Notes: generated by a model not told the origin, from the letters alone. Numbered from the stretch's first letter, positions 40,413 through 49,800 are shown. The stretch: 64,000 nucleotides of DNA from Rhodoglobus sp. (GCA_025463605.1 JAODAV010000015.1:62001-126000); one strand, 5' to 3'. Made by a program: numbers and translations.

Positions 40413-41645
40413 CTAGAAGACGTGCCGCTCGAGGTACTCGTTGCGGAACTTGCCCTGGGGGTCGAGCCGAGTCGCGAGTTCGACGAAGTCGGGCAGCCTC
40501 GGGTAGAGGTCGCGGCGTACCGAGTGAAAGAGCTTGCCCCAGTGCGGCCGCGCGTCGAAGGGCGCGAGCGCCTCCTCGATGACGGGAAGCAGGGGGAGCA
40601 CTTCGGCGGGTGCGAAATGCCAGGTGAAATGGATGCCCACCGCATCGGTCTCGTAGGCGCCGCTGAGCCACAACGAGTCGGCGGCCATGGTGCGCAATTC
40701 GGAGACGTGCAGAAGCGGCGCGATCCGATCGCCGAGCGCGCGGATTGCGCGGATGGCATCCACCGCGTGGCGTCGCGGCACGAGGTACTCGCTCTGCAGT
40801 TCCTCGCCGTTGCTCGGTGTGAACTCGAGGCGGAAGTGGGGTAGGCGGTCGAGCCACGGCCCGGGCACTCCCGCTTGCGCGGTCGTGCTCTCCGCAGCAA
40901 CGCCCGCGATCGGGTGCTGGTCGACGGCCGCTGGCGCGGCTCCGTACAGCGATTGCGGGGGTTTGCTGGAATCCAATCTGCTCTTGAGCCACACCGCGCC
41001 CACGGTGTCGCCGACCCACGTCGTGAAAACGCTCACACTGTAGCCGCGCGAGGTGATCGAGTCGAAGCGTTCGAGCAGGTCGGTCCAGTGCAGGCCGTTG
41101 TATACATCCTGTCGCACCTCGAATGTGGGCTCGATGTCGAGCGTCACGCGTGAGAGGATTCCGAGCGCCCCGAGGGAGACCACGGAGCCGTCGAAGTCGT
41201 CGTCGACGGGGCTCACCGAGAGCAGCTCCCCGGTCGCGGTCACGAACTCGAGACCGGCAACGGCGCGGGACAGGGTGCCGTTGCGGTCACCCGAGCCGTG
41301 CGTGCCCGTCGCGATCGCGCCCGCGACCGAGATGTGGGGGAGGGATGCGAGATTGCGAAGCGCCCATCCCCCGCGCTGCAGGGCGCGACCGAGCTCGCCG
41401 TAGCGCACGCCGGCCGAGAATGACACCGTCTCGCTCTCGGCGTCGATCTCGATGGCCGGCTCGAGCGCCTCGAGAGTAACGAGCTGCGCGGCGTCCGCGA
41501 TGTCGTTGAAGGAGTGCCGGCTGCCCAGGGCCCGGATGTTGGGCGCAGCGGCCACGAGGTGCTGAAGTTCATCCACGGTGTCCGGCCGGTGCAGCACCGA
41601 AGCCCGGTACTCGTGGTGGCGTGACCAGTTCGTTCCGATGCCCAT
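40413..41645 (-). CDS. Alditol (xylitol/sorbitol) oxidase, FAD-dependent
   Basis: A 410-residue flavoprotein of the VAO/PCMH fold, close in length and motifs to Streptomyces alditol oxidase AldO. Shared blocks include LHRPDTVDEL, RALGSRHSFNDIA with the His expected to bind FAD covalently, SLPHISVAGAIATGTHGSG, VVSLGALGILSRVTLDIEP, VPGPWLDRLPHFRLEFTPS, LQSEYLVPR and ARPHWGKLF. It oxidises the terminal hydroxyl of sugar alcohols with O2, releasing H2O2. I favour the ATG at 41645 (starting MGIGTNW), because the family begins about there; ATGs at 41663 and 41675 are alternatives. Confidence 0.92.
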   Translation of the reverse strand: MGIGTNWSRHHEYRASVLHRPDTVDELQHLVAAAPNIRALGSRHSFNDIADAAQLVTLEALEPAIEIDAESETVSFSAGVRYGELGRALQRGGWALRNLASLPHISVAGAIATGTHGSGDRNGTLSRAVAGLEFVTATGELLSVSPVDDDFDGSVVSLGALGILSRVTLDIEPTFEVRQDVYNGLHWTDLLERFDSITSRGYSVSVFTTWVGDTVGAVWLKSRLDSSKPPQSLYGAAPAAVDQHPIAGVAAESTTAQAGVPGPWLDRLPHFRLEFTPSNGEELQSEYLVPRRHAVDAIRAIRALGDRIAPLLHVSELRTMAADSLWLSGAYETDAVGIHFTWHFAPAEVLPLLPVIEEALAPFDARPHWGKLFHSVRRDLYPRLPDFVELATRLDPQGKFRNEYLERHVF

Positions 41646-41697
41646 GGGGTAATTCTCGCCCATGCGCAAGCCCATCCGGCGCGCGGGAGGGCCGACC

Positions 41698-41703
41698 TAG
41701 ACT
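41698..41703 (+). promoter_or_regulatory. -10 box of a probable leaderless promoter
   Basis: TAGACT, six bases, then the ATG at 41710; this decides against GTG at 41707. Confidence 0.5.
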
Positions 41704-41709
41704 GGCGTG

Positions 41710-42531
41710 ATGGTCCGGCTCCGAACGCGCGCGCCAGCTCGCGAAGAAGCCGCATATCGCACCCGGCGCATCAACGGGGCGATCTTCTTCACGAGCCGCC
41801 GGGCGTTCGACGACCTGTCGATCGTCGTCAAGCGCTTTCCGCCCCTGGCCGATGTCGAAGACGGCCCGACCTTCGTGCTCGTGCACGGCATCGGGGTCTC
41901 GTCCCGCTACTTCCAACCCGCCGCGGCCGAACTCGCCAAGCGCGGCACGGTGTATCTCGTCGACCTGCCGGGTCACGGCGCGGCACCCGACCCGAAGCGT
42001 GAGGTGACGATCGCAGATCACGCGGGTGTGCTCGGCAAGTTTCTCGCCGCAGCCGAGTTGCAGAACCCCGTGATCGTCGGTCACTCGATGGGCGCCCAGG
42101 TCGTGAGCCGGCTCGCCGTGGACATGCCGGAGATTTCCGACCACATCGTGCTCATGGCGCCGACCATGCCTCCCGAAGCGCGCACCTTCTGGCGCGGGCT
42201 GCGCCGCCTGCTGCATGACGGCTTGCGCGAACCGCCAGCCGTCAACGTCATCGTCATGAGCGACTACCTCCTGCGCTGCGGAGTGCCGTATTTCGTCAGG
42301 CAATTGCCCAACCTGTTCGATGATCGCATCGAGGAGCGCCTGCCGCGCGTGCGCGCGAAGACCCTCGTCATCCGGGGCCACCGCGATCCCATCGTGCTCG
42401 AGCCCTGGGCGGCGCAGGTGACGGCGCTCGTTCCCGGCGCGAGACTGGCGACCGTGCGCGGTCCCCACGTGGTCATGTTCACCGACCCCGTTCGCGTCGC
42501 CGAACTGATCGCGAATCACGCGGACAGATGA
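41710..42531 (+). CDS. Alpha/beta hydrolase
   Basis: A 273-residue alpha/beta hydrolase with FVLVHGIGVSSRYFQP (oxyanion region), YLVDLPGHGAAP, the nucleophile elbow VGHSMGAQV, the acid in TLVIRGHRDPIV and the His in RGPHVVMF. The N-terminus (about 50 residues) is basic. The substrate is unknown; esterase, lipase or lactonase activity is possible. The stop overlaps the next hydrolase gene (ATGA), forming a tandem pair. Confidence 0.88.
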   Translation: MVRLRTRAPAREEAAYRTRRINGAIFFTSRRAFDDLSIVVKRFPPLADVEDGPTFVLVHGIGVSSRYFQPAAAELAKRGTVYLVDLPGHGAAPDPKREVTIADHAGVLGKFLAAAELQNPVIVGHSMGAQVVSRLAVDMPEISDHIVLMAPTMPPEARTFWRGLRRLLHDGLREPPAVNVIVMSDYLLRCGVPYFVRQLPNLFDDRIEERLPRVRAKTLVIRGHRDPIVLEPWAAQVTALVPGARLATVRGPHVVMFTDPVRVAELIANHADR

Positions 42532-43202
42532 AGTGGTTGCGGCGGGGCTTCTACACCTGGCTCGACTATCTCGTTGCCGGCTGGTGGGAAGTGCGGTCGT
42601 TCTTCGTGCGCAGTGCCCCATCGCGCTGGCAGCAGGGCAATCTCCGTGCGGTGCTTCTGCTGCCCGGCGTCTACGAGCCGTGGCATTTCCTGCGCACGAT
42701 CGGCGACCAGCTCAACGCCGCCGGGCACCCCGTTCACGTCGTGCCGGAGATCCGCTACAACATCGACAGCATCGCGGATGTGGCGGCCTTCGCCCAGCGC
42801 TACATCGACTCCCACGACCTGCGGGATGTCGCCCTCGTCGCCCATAGCAAGGGCGGACTCGTCGGAAAGCACATGATGGCCTTCGACGACACCGAGCATC
42901 GGGTCGCGTGTCTGGCGTCGATCGTGACACCGTTCGGCGGGTCGACGATGGCGCGTTTCATGGTCGTGCGCACACTGCGTGCCTTCCTGCCGACGGATGC
43001 CACGATCTCGACCCTCGCGGCCAACCTCGAGCTCAACGCCCGCATCACCTCCATCTACGGCGAGTTCGACCCGCAGATTCCCGGCGGCAGCCGGCTGGAC
43101 GGCGCGGTCAATGTGCAGCTGCCGATAGTCGGGCACTTCCGCCTCCTGGCCGACGAGCGAGTCATCCTCGCGGTCAAGAAGGCCGTCTCGGGAACAGGGT
43201 GA
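42528..43202 (+). CDS. Alpha/beta hydrolase, triacylglycerol-lipase/PGAP1-like
   Basis: A 224-residue hydrolase. The N-terminal WLRRGFYTWLDYLVAGWWEV is amphipathic and may bind membrane. The core has RAVLLLPGVYEPWHFL, the nucleophile elbow VAHSKGGLVGKHMM, then SIYGEFDPQIPGG with the acid and IVGHFRLLADERV with the His. The short length and AHSKGG elbow resemble lipases and PGAP1-like acylhydrolases. It is translationally coupled to the preceding hydrolase and followed by a pump gene 9 nt later, so a three-gene operon is likely. Confidence 0.85.
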   Translation: MKWLRRGFYTWLDYLVAGWWEVRSFFVRSAPSRWQQGNLRAVLLLPGVYEPWHFLRTIGDQLNAAGHPVHVVPEIRYNIDSIADVAAFAQRYIDSHDLRDVALVAHSKGGLVGKHMMAFDDTEHRVACLASIVTPFGGSTMARFMVVRTLRAFLPTDATISTLAANLELNARITSIYGEFDPQIPGGSRLDGAVNVQLPIVGHFRLLADERVILAVKKAVSGTG

Positions 43203-43211
43203 GGGGGGCCC

Positions 43212-44603
43212 GTGTTGAATGACACCATGACGCGCAACCAGCGACTCGTTCTCACTATCGCCATACTCTCGTCGTTCGTCGCGTTTCTCGACGGCTCCGT
43301 GATCAACGTCGCACTTCCGGCCATGGGCGCGGAACTCGGGGGCGGTCTCCAGACCCAGCAGTGGCTCGTCGACGCCTACCTCATCACGCTCGGATCGCTC
43401 ATCCTGCTCGCGGGCTCCTTCTCCGACATGTTCGGGCGCATCGTCGTGCTTCGAGCCGGCCTCGTCGGATTCGGTGTGACCTCGGTGCTCATCGCGATCT
43501 CGCCGCCGATCGCCGAGCTCGTGATCGTGCTGAGGGGGCTGCAGGGCGTCGCCGGCGCGCTGCTCGTGCCGAGTTCGCTCGCGATCATCATGTCTACGTT
43601 CAGGGATCGGGCGCAGAGCAAGGCGATCGGCCAGTGGACCGCGTGGACGAGCGCGGCATTCCTCGCCGGTCCGGTGCTCGGCGGCCTGTTCGTCGACTTC
43701 CTGAGCTGGCGGCTCGTCTTCGCGATCAACGTGCTGCCCATAGCCGTGACGATCGGGCTGCTGTTCCTGCTGAAGCAGCACGACGTGCGGCGGGAGGGCG
43801 TGAAGGTCGACTACCTCGGCGGCGTCCTGGGAATCCTCGGCCTCGGTGGCCCCGTGTTCGCTCTCATCGAGTACTCGCGCTACGGCTGGGACAGCCCCAT
43901 CATCTACCTGCCGTTCGTTGTCGGCATCCTGTCGCTCGCCGCATTCCTGTGGTGGCAGACGAAGGCGAAGTCGCCAATGCTGCCGCTCGAGCTGTTCCGG
44001 GTACGCAATTTCAGCGCAGGCAACGTCGCCACGGCTTTCATCTACGGCGCGCTCGCTCTCGGCGGCCTCATCGTCGTCGTCTTCCTGCAGCAGGTGGCGG
44101 GTTTTCCGGCCACCGTCGCGGCCCTCGCGTTCCTTCCCGTGTCCGTCGGCAACGTACTGCTCTCCTCCTACTGGGGCGGTCTGAGCGGCAAGTACGGCCC
44201 GCGCCTCTTCATGAGCCTCGGGCCCGTGCTCGCGGGCATCGGGTACCTGCTCTTCCTGCGGATGGGCGACAACGTGAACTACTGGTGGGATGTACTACCC
44301 GGCGTCATCGTGTTCTCCGCCGGCCTGTCGATGACCGTGGCGCCCCTCACCTCCGGAATCCTCGGATCGATCCCCGCGACCCAGGCGGGCATCGGGTCGG
44401 CGGTCAACAATGCCGTAGCGCGCGTCGCAGGTCTCGTCGCGATCGCCATGCTCGGGCTCATCCTCGCTGGCGATCTGGACGTGGAGAGCTATCACCGCGC
44501 GCTCATCGTCACGGCGGTCCTCTTCTTCATGGGCGGCGCGATCTCGTTCGTGGGCATCCGCAACCCGCAGCGCACGGTGGAGGTGCCCGCGCCCGTCGTG
44601 TGA
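43212..44603 (+). CDS. MFS transporter, DHA2 (EmrB/QacA) type
   Basis: A 463-residue drug:H+ antiporter with about 14 helices. SFVAFLDGSVINVALPAMG is motif D1, GSFSDMFGRIVVLR is motif A, RGLQGVAGALLVPSSLAII is motif B and GPVLGGLFVDFLSWRLVFAINV is motif C. It exports hydrophobic or cationic compounds. GTG at 43212 is preceded by GAGGGGGG; the in-frame ATG at 43227 is an alternative. It converges with the UbiA gene (7-nt gap). Confidence 0.9.
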   Translation: MLNDTMTRNQRLVLTIAILSSFVAFLDGSVINVALPAMGAELGGGLQTQQWLVDAYLITLGSLILLAGSFSDMFGRIVVLRAGLVGFGVTSVLIAISPPIAELVIVLRGLQGVAGALLVPSSLAIIMSTFRDRAQSKAIGQWTAWTSAAFLAGPVLGGLFVDFLSWRLVFAINVLPIAVTIGLLFLLKQHDVRREGVKVDYLGGVLGILGLGGPVFALIEYSRYGWDSPIIYLPFVVGILSLAAFLWWQTKAKSPMLPLELFRVRNFSAGNVATAFIYGALALGGLIVVVFLQQVAGFPATVAALAFLPVSVGNVLLSSYWGGLSGKYGPRLFMSLGPVLAGIGYLLFLRMGDNVNYWWDVLPGVIVFSAGLSMTVAPLTSGILGSIPATQAGIGSAVNNAVARVAGLVAIAMLGLILAGDLDVESYHRALIVTAVLFFMGGAISFVGIRNPQRTVEVPAPVV

Positions 44604-44610
44604 GCCGCAG

Positions 44611-45444
44611 CTAGGCGAGCAGGCGCGCCCCCGAGAGCGTGAGCAGCACGACATCGATGAGTGCGCCGAGGATGATGAGGCGGAAGATCGTGCGCGAGGC
44701 GGGCCGGCGCAGCACTAGCAGCGCGCACACCCCCGCGATCACGAGGCTCACGGCGAGCCCCCCGTACTGATAAACGGGCGCGATTCCCGGTGGGCCGAGC
44801 ACGATGCTCGCGGATGCCGCAGCGAGCGCCCCCGCGATCACGAGCCCGGCGGCCCGGCGTCCGACGCGGTGGGGGAGTCCCCGCACACCCGTGGCCGCGT
44901 CGTCCGCGAGGTCCGGGAGCACGTTCGCGAAGTGCGCAGACACCCCGAGCAGGGCGCCGGCGAGCATCGCCCACGGTGAGGCGGCGGCCGGCTCGGGCAG
45001 CGCGAGCGTCACCACCAGGGGGAGGAGGCCGAAACTCACGATGTAGGGAAGCACCGAGAGCGGCGTGCTCTTGAGTACCACGTTGTAGCTCCACGCCGAG
45101 GCGATGAACACGGCGTGCGCGATCGTCGCGGGCCAGCCGAGCGGAGTGGTCAGCAGGATCGCGAGCGCAGCGCCGATGAAGGCGGCGTTGCGCACGGCCC
45201 CTGCACCGATCCGTCCCTGCGCGACGGGCTTGTCCGTGCGGCCCACGGCACGGTCCCGATCGGCGTCGATCCAGTCGTTCGAGAGGCCGACCGAAACCTG
45301 GTTGGCGAGGAATGCGAGGCCCAGCAGCACCACTCGCTCGAAGGACAGCCCCACACCGATTCCGAGGATCACCGCGATCGCGGTCACGGCGAGACCGGGA
45401 ATCGGGTGCGTGGACAGCGCGAGCGCGGCCGCTTTGCGGAGCAT
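44611..45444 (-). CDS. UbiA-family prenyltransferase
   Basis: A 277-residue polytopic enzyme (eight to nine helices) that attaches an isoprenoid chain to an aromatic or other acceptor. The Mg-diphosphate motif NDWIDADRDRAVGRTDKP (first Asp cluster) and the second, DLADDAATGVRGLPHRVG, are both intact. The family includes MenA, UbiA, chlorophyll synthase and geranylgeranylglyceryl-phosphate-type enzymes; a menaquinone context is absent, so the acceptor is unknown. ATG at 45444 is supported by TACGAT six bases upstream and leaves room for the divergent LacI promoter. Confidence 0.88.
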   Translation of the reverse strand: MLRKAAALALSTHPIPGLAVTAIAVILGIGVGLSFERVVLLGLAFLANQVSVGLSNDWIDADRDRAVGRTDKPVAQGRIGAGAVRNAAFIGAALAILLTTPLGWPATIAHAVFIASAWSYNVVLKSTPLSVLPYIVSFGLLPLVVTLALPEPAAASPWAMLAGALLGVSAHFANVLPDLADDAATGVRGLPHRVGRRAAGLVIAGALAAASASIVLGPPGIAPVYQYGGLAVSLVIAGVCALLVLRRPASRTIFRLIILGALIDVVLLTLSGARLLA

Positions 45445-45450
45445 CCTGTC

Positions 45451-45456
45451 ATCGTA
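45451..45456 (-). promoter_or_regulatory. -10 box of a probable leaderless promoter
   Basis: TACGAT on the minus strand, six bases before the ATG at 45444. Confidence 0.5.
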
Positions 45457-45477
45457 GGGCGCCGCCGCACGGATTTC

Positions 45478-45508
45478 TTGCAAGTTCTTGCGTTCGCTTG
45501 CGTATACT
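45478..45508 (+). promoter_or_regulatory. LacI gene promoter with overlapping operator
   Basis: TTGCAA (45478-45483) and TATACT (45503-45508) with 19-bp spacing; the ATG at 45516 follows seven bases after the -10, so the transcript is probably leaderless. The palindrome GCAAG-TT-CTTGC (45480-45491) lies inside the promoter, and a further CGCTTGCG at 45495-45502, so autorepression is likely. Confidence 0.65.
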
Positions 45509-45515
45509 TTCAGCC

Positions 45516-46511
45516 ATGTCGAAGCGACTCGCCGAAGTGGCACGCAAGGTCGGAGTGAGCGAGGCCACGGTCAGTCGTGTGCTCAACGAGAAGCCCGGGG
45601 TCTCCGAGGCCACGCGCCAGGCGGTGCTCACGGCACTGGATGTTCTCGGTTACGAGCGTCCGACGAAACTGCGCGGGGAACGCGCGAGGCTCGTCGGGTT
45701 GTTCCTGCCCGAACTTCAGAACCCGATCTTCCCGGCTTTCGGCGAGGTCGTCGCCGCGGCGCTCGCCCAGAACGGGTACACGCCCGTGCTCTGCACGCAG
45801 ACGGCGGGCGGCATCTCGGAGGCCGACTACGTCGAGCTCCTGCTGCAGCAGCAGGTATCGGGAGTGGTCTTCGTGGGGGGCCAGTACACCCAGCAGGATG
45901 CGCCGCACGAGCACTACGCGCGCCTGGCCGATCTCGGTCTGCCGACCGTATTCGTTAACGCACCGACAGCAGAGCTGCACTTCCCGACCGTGTCGACGGA
46001 TGACGCGGTCGCCACCGAGCAGGCCTGGAATCACCTCAGGCAACTCGGCCACGACCGCATCGGGCTTGTGCTCGGCCCCCCGGACCACGTGCCCTCGCAG
46101 CGCAAGCTCGCGGCCGCCCAGCGGGCGGCGGCAGCCGCCGGACTTCCGCTCGAGGTCGTCCATTCCCACTACTCCCTCGAGGCGGGACAGGCGGCGACGA
46201 CGCGACTGCTCGCGTCGGGCGTCACGGCGATCATCTGCATGTCCGATCCCATCGCCCTCGGAGCGATTCGCGCGGTGCGCCGTGCCGGCCTAACCGTGCC
46301 GGGGGACATCTCGATCGTGGGCTTCGACGACTCCGCACTCATGAACGCGACCGATCCGCCGCTCACGACCGTGCGGCAGCCCATCGAGCCGATGGGCCGC
46401 ATGATCATCGAGCTGCTGGTGAGTCAGATCAAGGGCGCCGCGGCCACCACCGACGAGTACCTGTTCGAGCCGGAACTCGTTGTGAGGGGATCGACCGCGC
46501 CCGCAACGTAA
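45516..46511 (+). CDS. LacI-family regulator of the alpha-glucoside operon (MalR-like)
   Basis: A 331-residue repressor: helix-turn-helix RLAEVARKVGVSEATVSRVL (residues 4-23), hinge near 45-60 and a periplasmic-binding-protein-like sugar domain with LVGLFLPELQNPIFPAFGEV, VVFVGGQYTQ, HDRIGLVLGP, ICMSDPIALGAIRAVR and DISIVGFDDSALM. It should release DNA on binding a sugar such as maltose or a related oligosaccharide. Repeats of GCAAG/CTTGC occur both in its own promoter and in front of the downstream glucosidase gene, matching the TTGCAAG-like sites I recall for actinobacterial MalR. Confidence 0.92.
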   Translation: MSKRLAEVARKVGVSEATVSRVLNEKPGVSEATRQAVLTALDVLGYERPTKLRGERARLVGLFLPELQNPIFPAFGEVVAAALAQNGYTPVLCTQTAGGISEADYVELLLQQQVSGVVFVGGQYTQQDAPHEHYARLADLGLPTVFVNAPTAELHFPTVSTDDAVATEQAWNHLRQLGHDRIGLVLGPPDHVPSQRKLAAAQRAAAAAGLPLEVVHSHYSLEAGQAATTRLLASGVTAIICMSDPIALGAIRAVRRAGLTVPGDISIVGFDDSALMNATDPPLTTVRQPIEPMGRMIIELLVSQIKGAAATTDEYLFEPELVVRGSTAPAT

Positions 46512-46522
46512 TGCAAGATCGC

Positions 46523-46535
46523 GCAAGTTGCTTGC
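46523..46535 (+). promoter_or_regulatory. Candidate LacI operator upstream of the glucosidase gene
   Basis: GCAAG (46523-46527), TTG, CTTGC (46531-46535), with another GCAAG at 46513-46517 and TTCTTGCA at 46547-46554. The same half-sites occur in the LacI gene promoter. Confidence 0.6.
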
Positions 46536-46549
46536 TTGTTGTTTAGTTC

Positions 46550-46578
46550 TTGCATCATTCTGTCAATAAGGCTACTTT
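46550..46578 (+). promoter_or_regulatory. Candidate promoter of the alpha-glucoside operon
   Basis: TTGCAT (46550-46555) and TACTTT (46573-46578), 17-bp spacing, adjoining the LacI half-sites, about 60 bp before the GH13 start. Confidence 0.45.
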
Positions 46579-46639
46579 TCATCTCAGTAGCCCGACATTG
46601 CCGTTGAACCCTGCGGCGTTGACACAGAGATGAGCCGTA

Positions 46640-48370
46640 GTGGACGTTCCCGTCCTGGCGCCCGAGACCGACGCGATGCGCGTCGCCCCGAGTTCCGTCA
46701 CCCCGAGCACGGCCGACCCCCTCTGGTGGCGAAGCGCCGTGATCTACCAGGTGTACATCCGCAGTTTCGCGGACGGCAACGGCGACGGCACCGGTGATCT
46801 TGCGGGCGTTCGCAGCAGGCTCGGCTACTTACGCGACCTCGGGGTCGACGCGCTGTGGTTCACCCCGTGGTACGCGAGCCCTCTCGCAGACGGCGGCTAC
46901 GACGTATCCGACTACCGCGCGATCCACCCGGCGTTCGGCGAGCTCGCCGAGGCCGAGGCGCTCATCCGCGAGGCGCTCGAGCTGGGCATCCGCACGATCA
47001 TCGACGTGGTTCCCAACCACATCTCCGACCAGCACGAGTGGTTCCAGGCCGCGCTCGCCGCCGGACCCGGCTCACCCGAGCGTGAGCGCTTCTGGTTCCA
47101 CCCCGGGGCCGGACCGAACGGCGACGAGATGCCCAACCATTGGGTCTCGAACTTCCAGGGCGACACGTGGACGCGAACGACCAACGCCGACGGCACGCCG
47201 GGCGAGTGGTACCTGCATCTCTTCGCGCCCGAGCAGCCCGACCTGAACTGGAACCACCCCGACGTGCGCCGCGAGCACGAGGACGTACTGCGCTTCTGGT
47301 TCGATCGCGGAGTAGGGGGCGTGCGGATCGATTCGGCGGCGCTGCTCGTGAAGGATCCCGCGCTGCCGGAAGTGCCTGAGCTCGTCGAGGCCGGGGGGCA
47401 TCCCAACACGGATCGTGACGACGTGCACGACATCTACCGGTCGTGGCGGGCGATCGCCGACTCCTATCCCGGCACGCGCGTGCTCGTCGGCGAGGTCTGG
47501 ATGCCCGACCCCGTGCGATTCGCGAACTACCTGCGCCCCGACGAGATGCACACGGCATTCAACTTCGACTTCATGACCCGGCCGTGGCGAGCGTTCGAGC
47601 TTCGCGAATCGATCGAGTCGATGCTCGAGGTCCACGCACCCGTGAACGCGCCCTCGACGTGGGTGCTCTCGAACCACGACATCACGCGACCGGTCACGCG
47701 CTACGGCCGGGTCGACAGCGCGTTCGCCTTCGCGAACAAGCGCTTCGGCACTCCGACCGACCTCGAGCTCGGTACTCGAAGGGCGCGCGCCGCTGCACTC
47801 CTGAGTGCTGCGCTCCCCGGCAGCCTCTACATCTATCAGGGGGACGAACTCGGCCTGCCCGAGGTGGAGGACCTTCCCGACGGTGCCCGCCAGGATCCCA
47901 TGCACTTCCGCTCACAGGGCGTTGACCCGGGGCGAGACGGATGCCGCGTGCCGCTGCCCTGGAGCGGACAGCACCCGCCGTTCGGCTTCTCCCCACCGGA
48001 ACTCACGTGGAAGGCGGGCGGAGCGGCCCCGGCCCAACCGTGGCTCCCGCAGCCGCAGGACTGGGCGAAGTACACCGTCGAGGCACAGGAGCATGATGCC
48101 GGCTCGATGCTGTGCCTTTACCGGGCGGCCTTGCGCATCCGTCGGGAGCTGGATGTTCTGAGCGACGGAGGTCTCGAGTGGCTCGCGAGTGAGCCCGACG
48201 TGATCGCCTTCTCCCGCGGTGGCGGGTTCGTGAGCGTCACGAACCTCGCCGACCGCCCCATAGTCCTGCCTGAGCACCACGAGGTTCTGCTCAGCAGCTC
48301 CGAGCTCGTCGACGCCCCCTCGGGTGACGGCAGGCTCGCCCCCGACTCCACGGCCTGGCTGCGCACGTAG
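46640..48370 (+). CDS. GH13 alpha-glucosidase (oligo-1,6/maltase type)
   Basis: A 576-residue cytoplasmic GH13 enzyme that hydrolyses imported alpha-glucosides. Conserved regions: VIYQVYIRSFADGNGDGTGD, LWFTPWYASPLADGGYDVSDY, DVVPNH, the nucleophile Asp231 in GVRIDSA, the acid/base Glu285 in VGEVW and Asp347 in LSNHD. The YQGDELGLPEV segment and the C-terminal beta domain are typical of alpha-glucosidases; no signal peptide is seen. GTG at 46640 is the first start; ATG at 46676 is possible. It is followed by the sugar ABC genes under LacI control. Confidence 0.92.
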   Translation: MDVPVLAPETDAMRVAPSSVTPSTADPLWWRSAVIYQVYIRSFADGNGDGTGDLAGVRSRLGYLRDLGVDALWFTPWYASPLADGGYDVSDYRAIHPAFGELAEAEALIREALELGIRTIIDVVPNHISDQHEWFQAALAAGPGSPERERFWFHPGAGPNGDEMPNHWVSNFQGDTWTRTTNADGTPGEWYLHLFAPEQPDLNWNHPDVRREHEDVLRFWFDRGVGGVRIDSAALLVKDPALPEVPELVEAGGHPNTDRDDVHDIYRSWRAIADSYPGTRVLVGEVWMPDPVRFANYLRPDEMHTAFNFDFMTRPWRAFELRESIESMLEVHAPVNAPSTWVLSNHDITRPVTRYGRVDSAFAFANKRFGTPTDLELGTRRARAAALLSAALPGSLYIYQGDELGLPEVEDLPDGARQDPMHFRSQGVDPGRDGCRVPLPWSGQHPPFGFSPPELTWKAGGAAPAQPWLPQPQDWAKYTVEAQEHDAGSMLCLYRAALRIRRELDVLSDGGLEWLASEPDVIAFSRGGGFVSVTNLADRPIVLPEHHEVLLSSSELVDAPSGDGRLAPDSTAWLRT

Positions 48371-48426
48371 CCACGGCGGGTGGGGAGTACCACCGCAGTG
48401 TCACAACACACATGAAAGGCAAGACA

Positions 48427-49791
48427 ATGAAGTCAAGAAGCAAAGCTCTCGTCGCGGGTTTCGCCGCGTTCGGGATCGTCGCCTCACTGGCTGCCTGCAC
48501 CACCCCGGGCGCCAGCAGCGGTAAGACCGAGATCCGGGTCGCAACCTTCCCGGCCGGAGCAGACGCAGCAGCGTATGAGGCGTTCGCCGTGCAGGAAGCC
48601 CAGTTCGAGGAAGCCAACCCCGACATCGACGTGATCGGTGTCGAGTACGAGTGGGAGGGCCCGACCTTCGCCGTTCAGCTCGCCGGTGGAAGCCTGCCCG
48701 ACGTGTTCACCGTTCCGTTCACCGACGCCAAGACCCTCCTCCAGAACGACCAGCTCATGGACGTGACGGCTGAGGCCGAGGCGCTCGGCTACGCCGACAA
48801 GATCAACCCGATCCTTCTCGAAGCGGTGCAGGACGACGCGGGCAACATCTACGGCTTCCCGCGCCAGGCCTACGCAATGGGACTGCACTACAACCGTGAG
48901 TTGTTCGAAGCGGCCGGGCTCGACCCCGACAGCCCGCCCACGACGTGGGAAGAGGTGCGCGAGGACGCCAAGGCGATCTCCGACGCCACGGGCAAGGCCG
49001 GCTACATGCAGATGACGATGAACAACACCGGCGGATGGCAGCTCACCGCTGCGACAGTCGCCCACGGCGGTCGCACCCAGGTCGACAACGGCGACGGAAC
49101 CTACACGTCGACGATCAACAACCCGGGCACCGTCGCGGCGCTCGAGTTCCTGAAGACGGCGCGCTGGGAAGACAACTCCCTCGGCAGCAACTTCCTGCTC
49201 GACTGGGGCACCATCAACCAGGAGTTCGCCGCCGGCAACATCGGCATGTACACGACTGGTTCGGACATCTACACCGCGCTTGTGCGTGACTTCTCGCTCG
49301 ACCCGTCGGTCTACGGCATCACCGTCGTTCCGACGGACGGTGAGGACCCGGGCACCCTCGGCGGTGGCGACATCGCCGTCATGAGCCCCGCCATCGACGC
49401 CGCGACGAAGGCCGCCTCTGTCAAGTGGATCGACTTCTACTACATGCAGCGGCTCTTCAACGAGGATGCGGCCAAGCTCGACGCGAAGACCCTCGCTGAC
49501 AGCGACCAGGCAGTCGGCACCCCGCTGCTGCCCATCCTGGATGACGAGACGGAGCAGCAGCGGCTCAGCTGGATCGAGGAGTACGTCAACGTGCCCCGCG
49601 ACCAGATGACCGGCTTCTTCGACGGCATCGGTGCGCAGACCCCGGTCGGAGAGCCGAAGGCCCAGACGCAGGCGATCTACGCCCTGCTCGACGCGGTCGT
49701 GCAGGCGGTGCTGACCGACCAGAACGCGGATATCGACGCTCTGCTCACCAAGGCCGACGAGGACGCACAGGCCCTCATCGACGGCAACTAG
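48427..49791 (+). CDS. Sugar ABC transporter substrate-binding lipoprotein
   Basis: A 454-residue carbohydrate-binding lipoprotein of the MalE-type (CUT1) group. The signal ends in the lipobox LAAC with Cys24. The mature protein contains NPDIDVIGVEYEWEGPTFAVQ, GSLPDVFTVPFTDAK and YGFPRQAYAMGLHYNRELFEAAGLD, as in extracellular solute-binding family 1. ATG at 48427 follows AAAGG. Two strong hairpins after the stop may protect its mRNA, giving more binding protein than permease. Confidence 0.92.
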   Translation: MKSRSKALVAGFAAFGIVASLAACTTPGASSGKTEIRVATFPAGADAAAYEAFAVQEAQFEEANPDIDVIGVEYEWEGPTFAVQLAGGSLPDVFTVPFTDAKTLLQNDQLMDVTAEAEALGYADKINPILLEAVQDDAGNIYGFPRQAYAMGLHYNRELFEAAGLDPDSPPTTWEEVREDAKAISDATGKAGYMQMTMNNTGGWQLTAATVAHGGRTQVDNGDGTYTSTINNPGTVAALEFLKTARWEDNSLGSNFLLDWGTINQEFAAGNIGMYTTGSDIYTALVRDFSLDPSVYGITVVPTDGEDPGTLGGGDIAVMSPAIDAATKAASVKWIDFYYMQRLFNEDAAKLDAKTLADSDQAVGTPLLPILDDETEQQRLSWIEEYVNVPRDQMTGFFDGIGAQTPVGEPKAQTQAIYALLDAVVQAVLTDQNADIDALLTKADEDAQALIDGN

Positions 49792-49800
49792 CACCCGGCG

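Noticed and set aside
38600..40900. A 766-codon open frame on the minus strand
   Set aside because: Antisense to the Ski2-like helicase with its complete helicase motifs; no recognisable protein signature.
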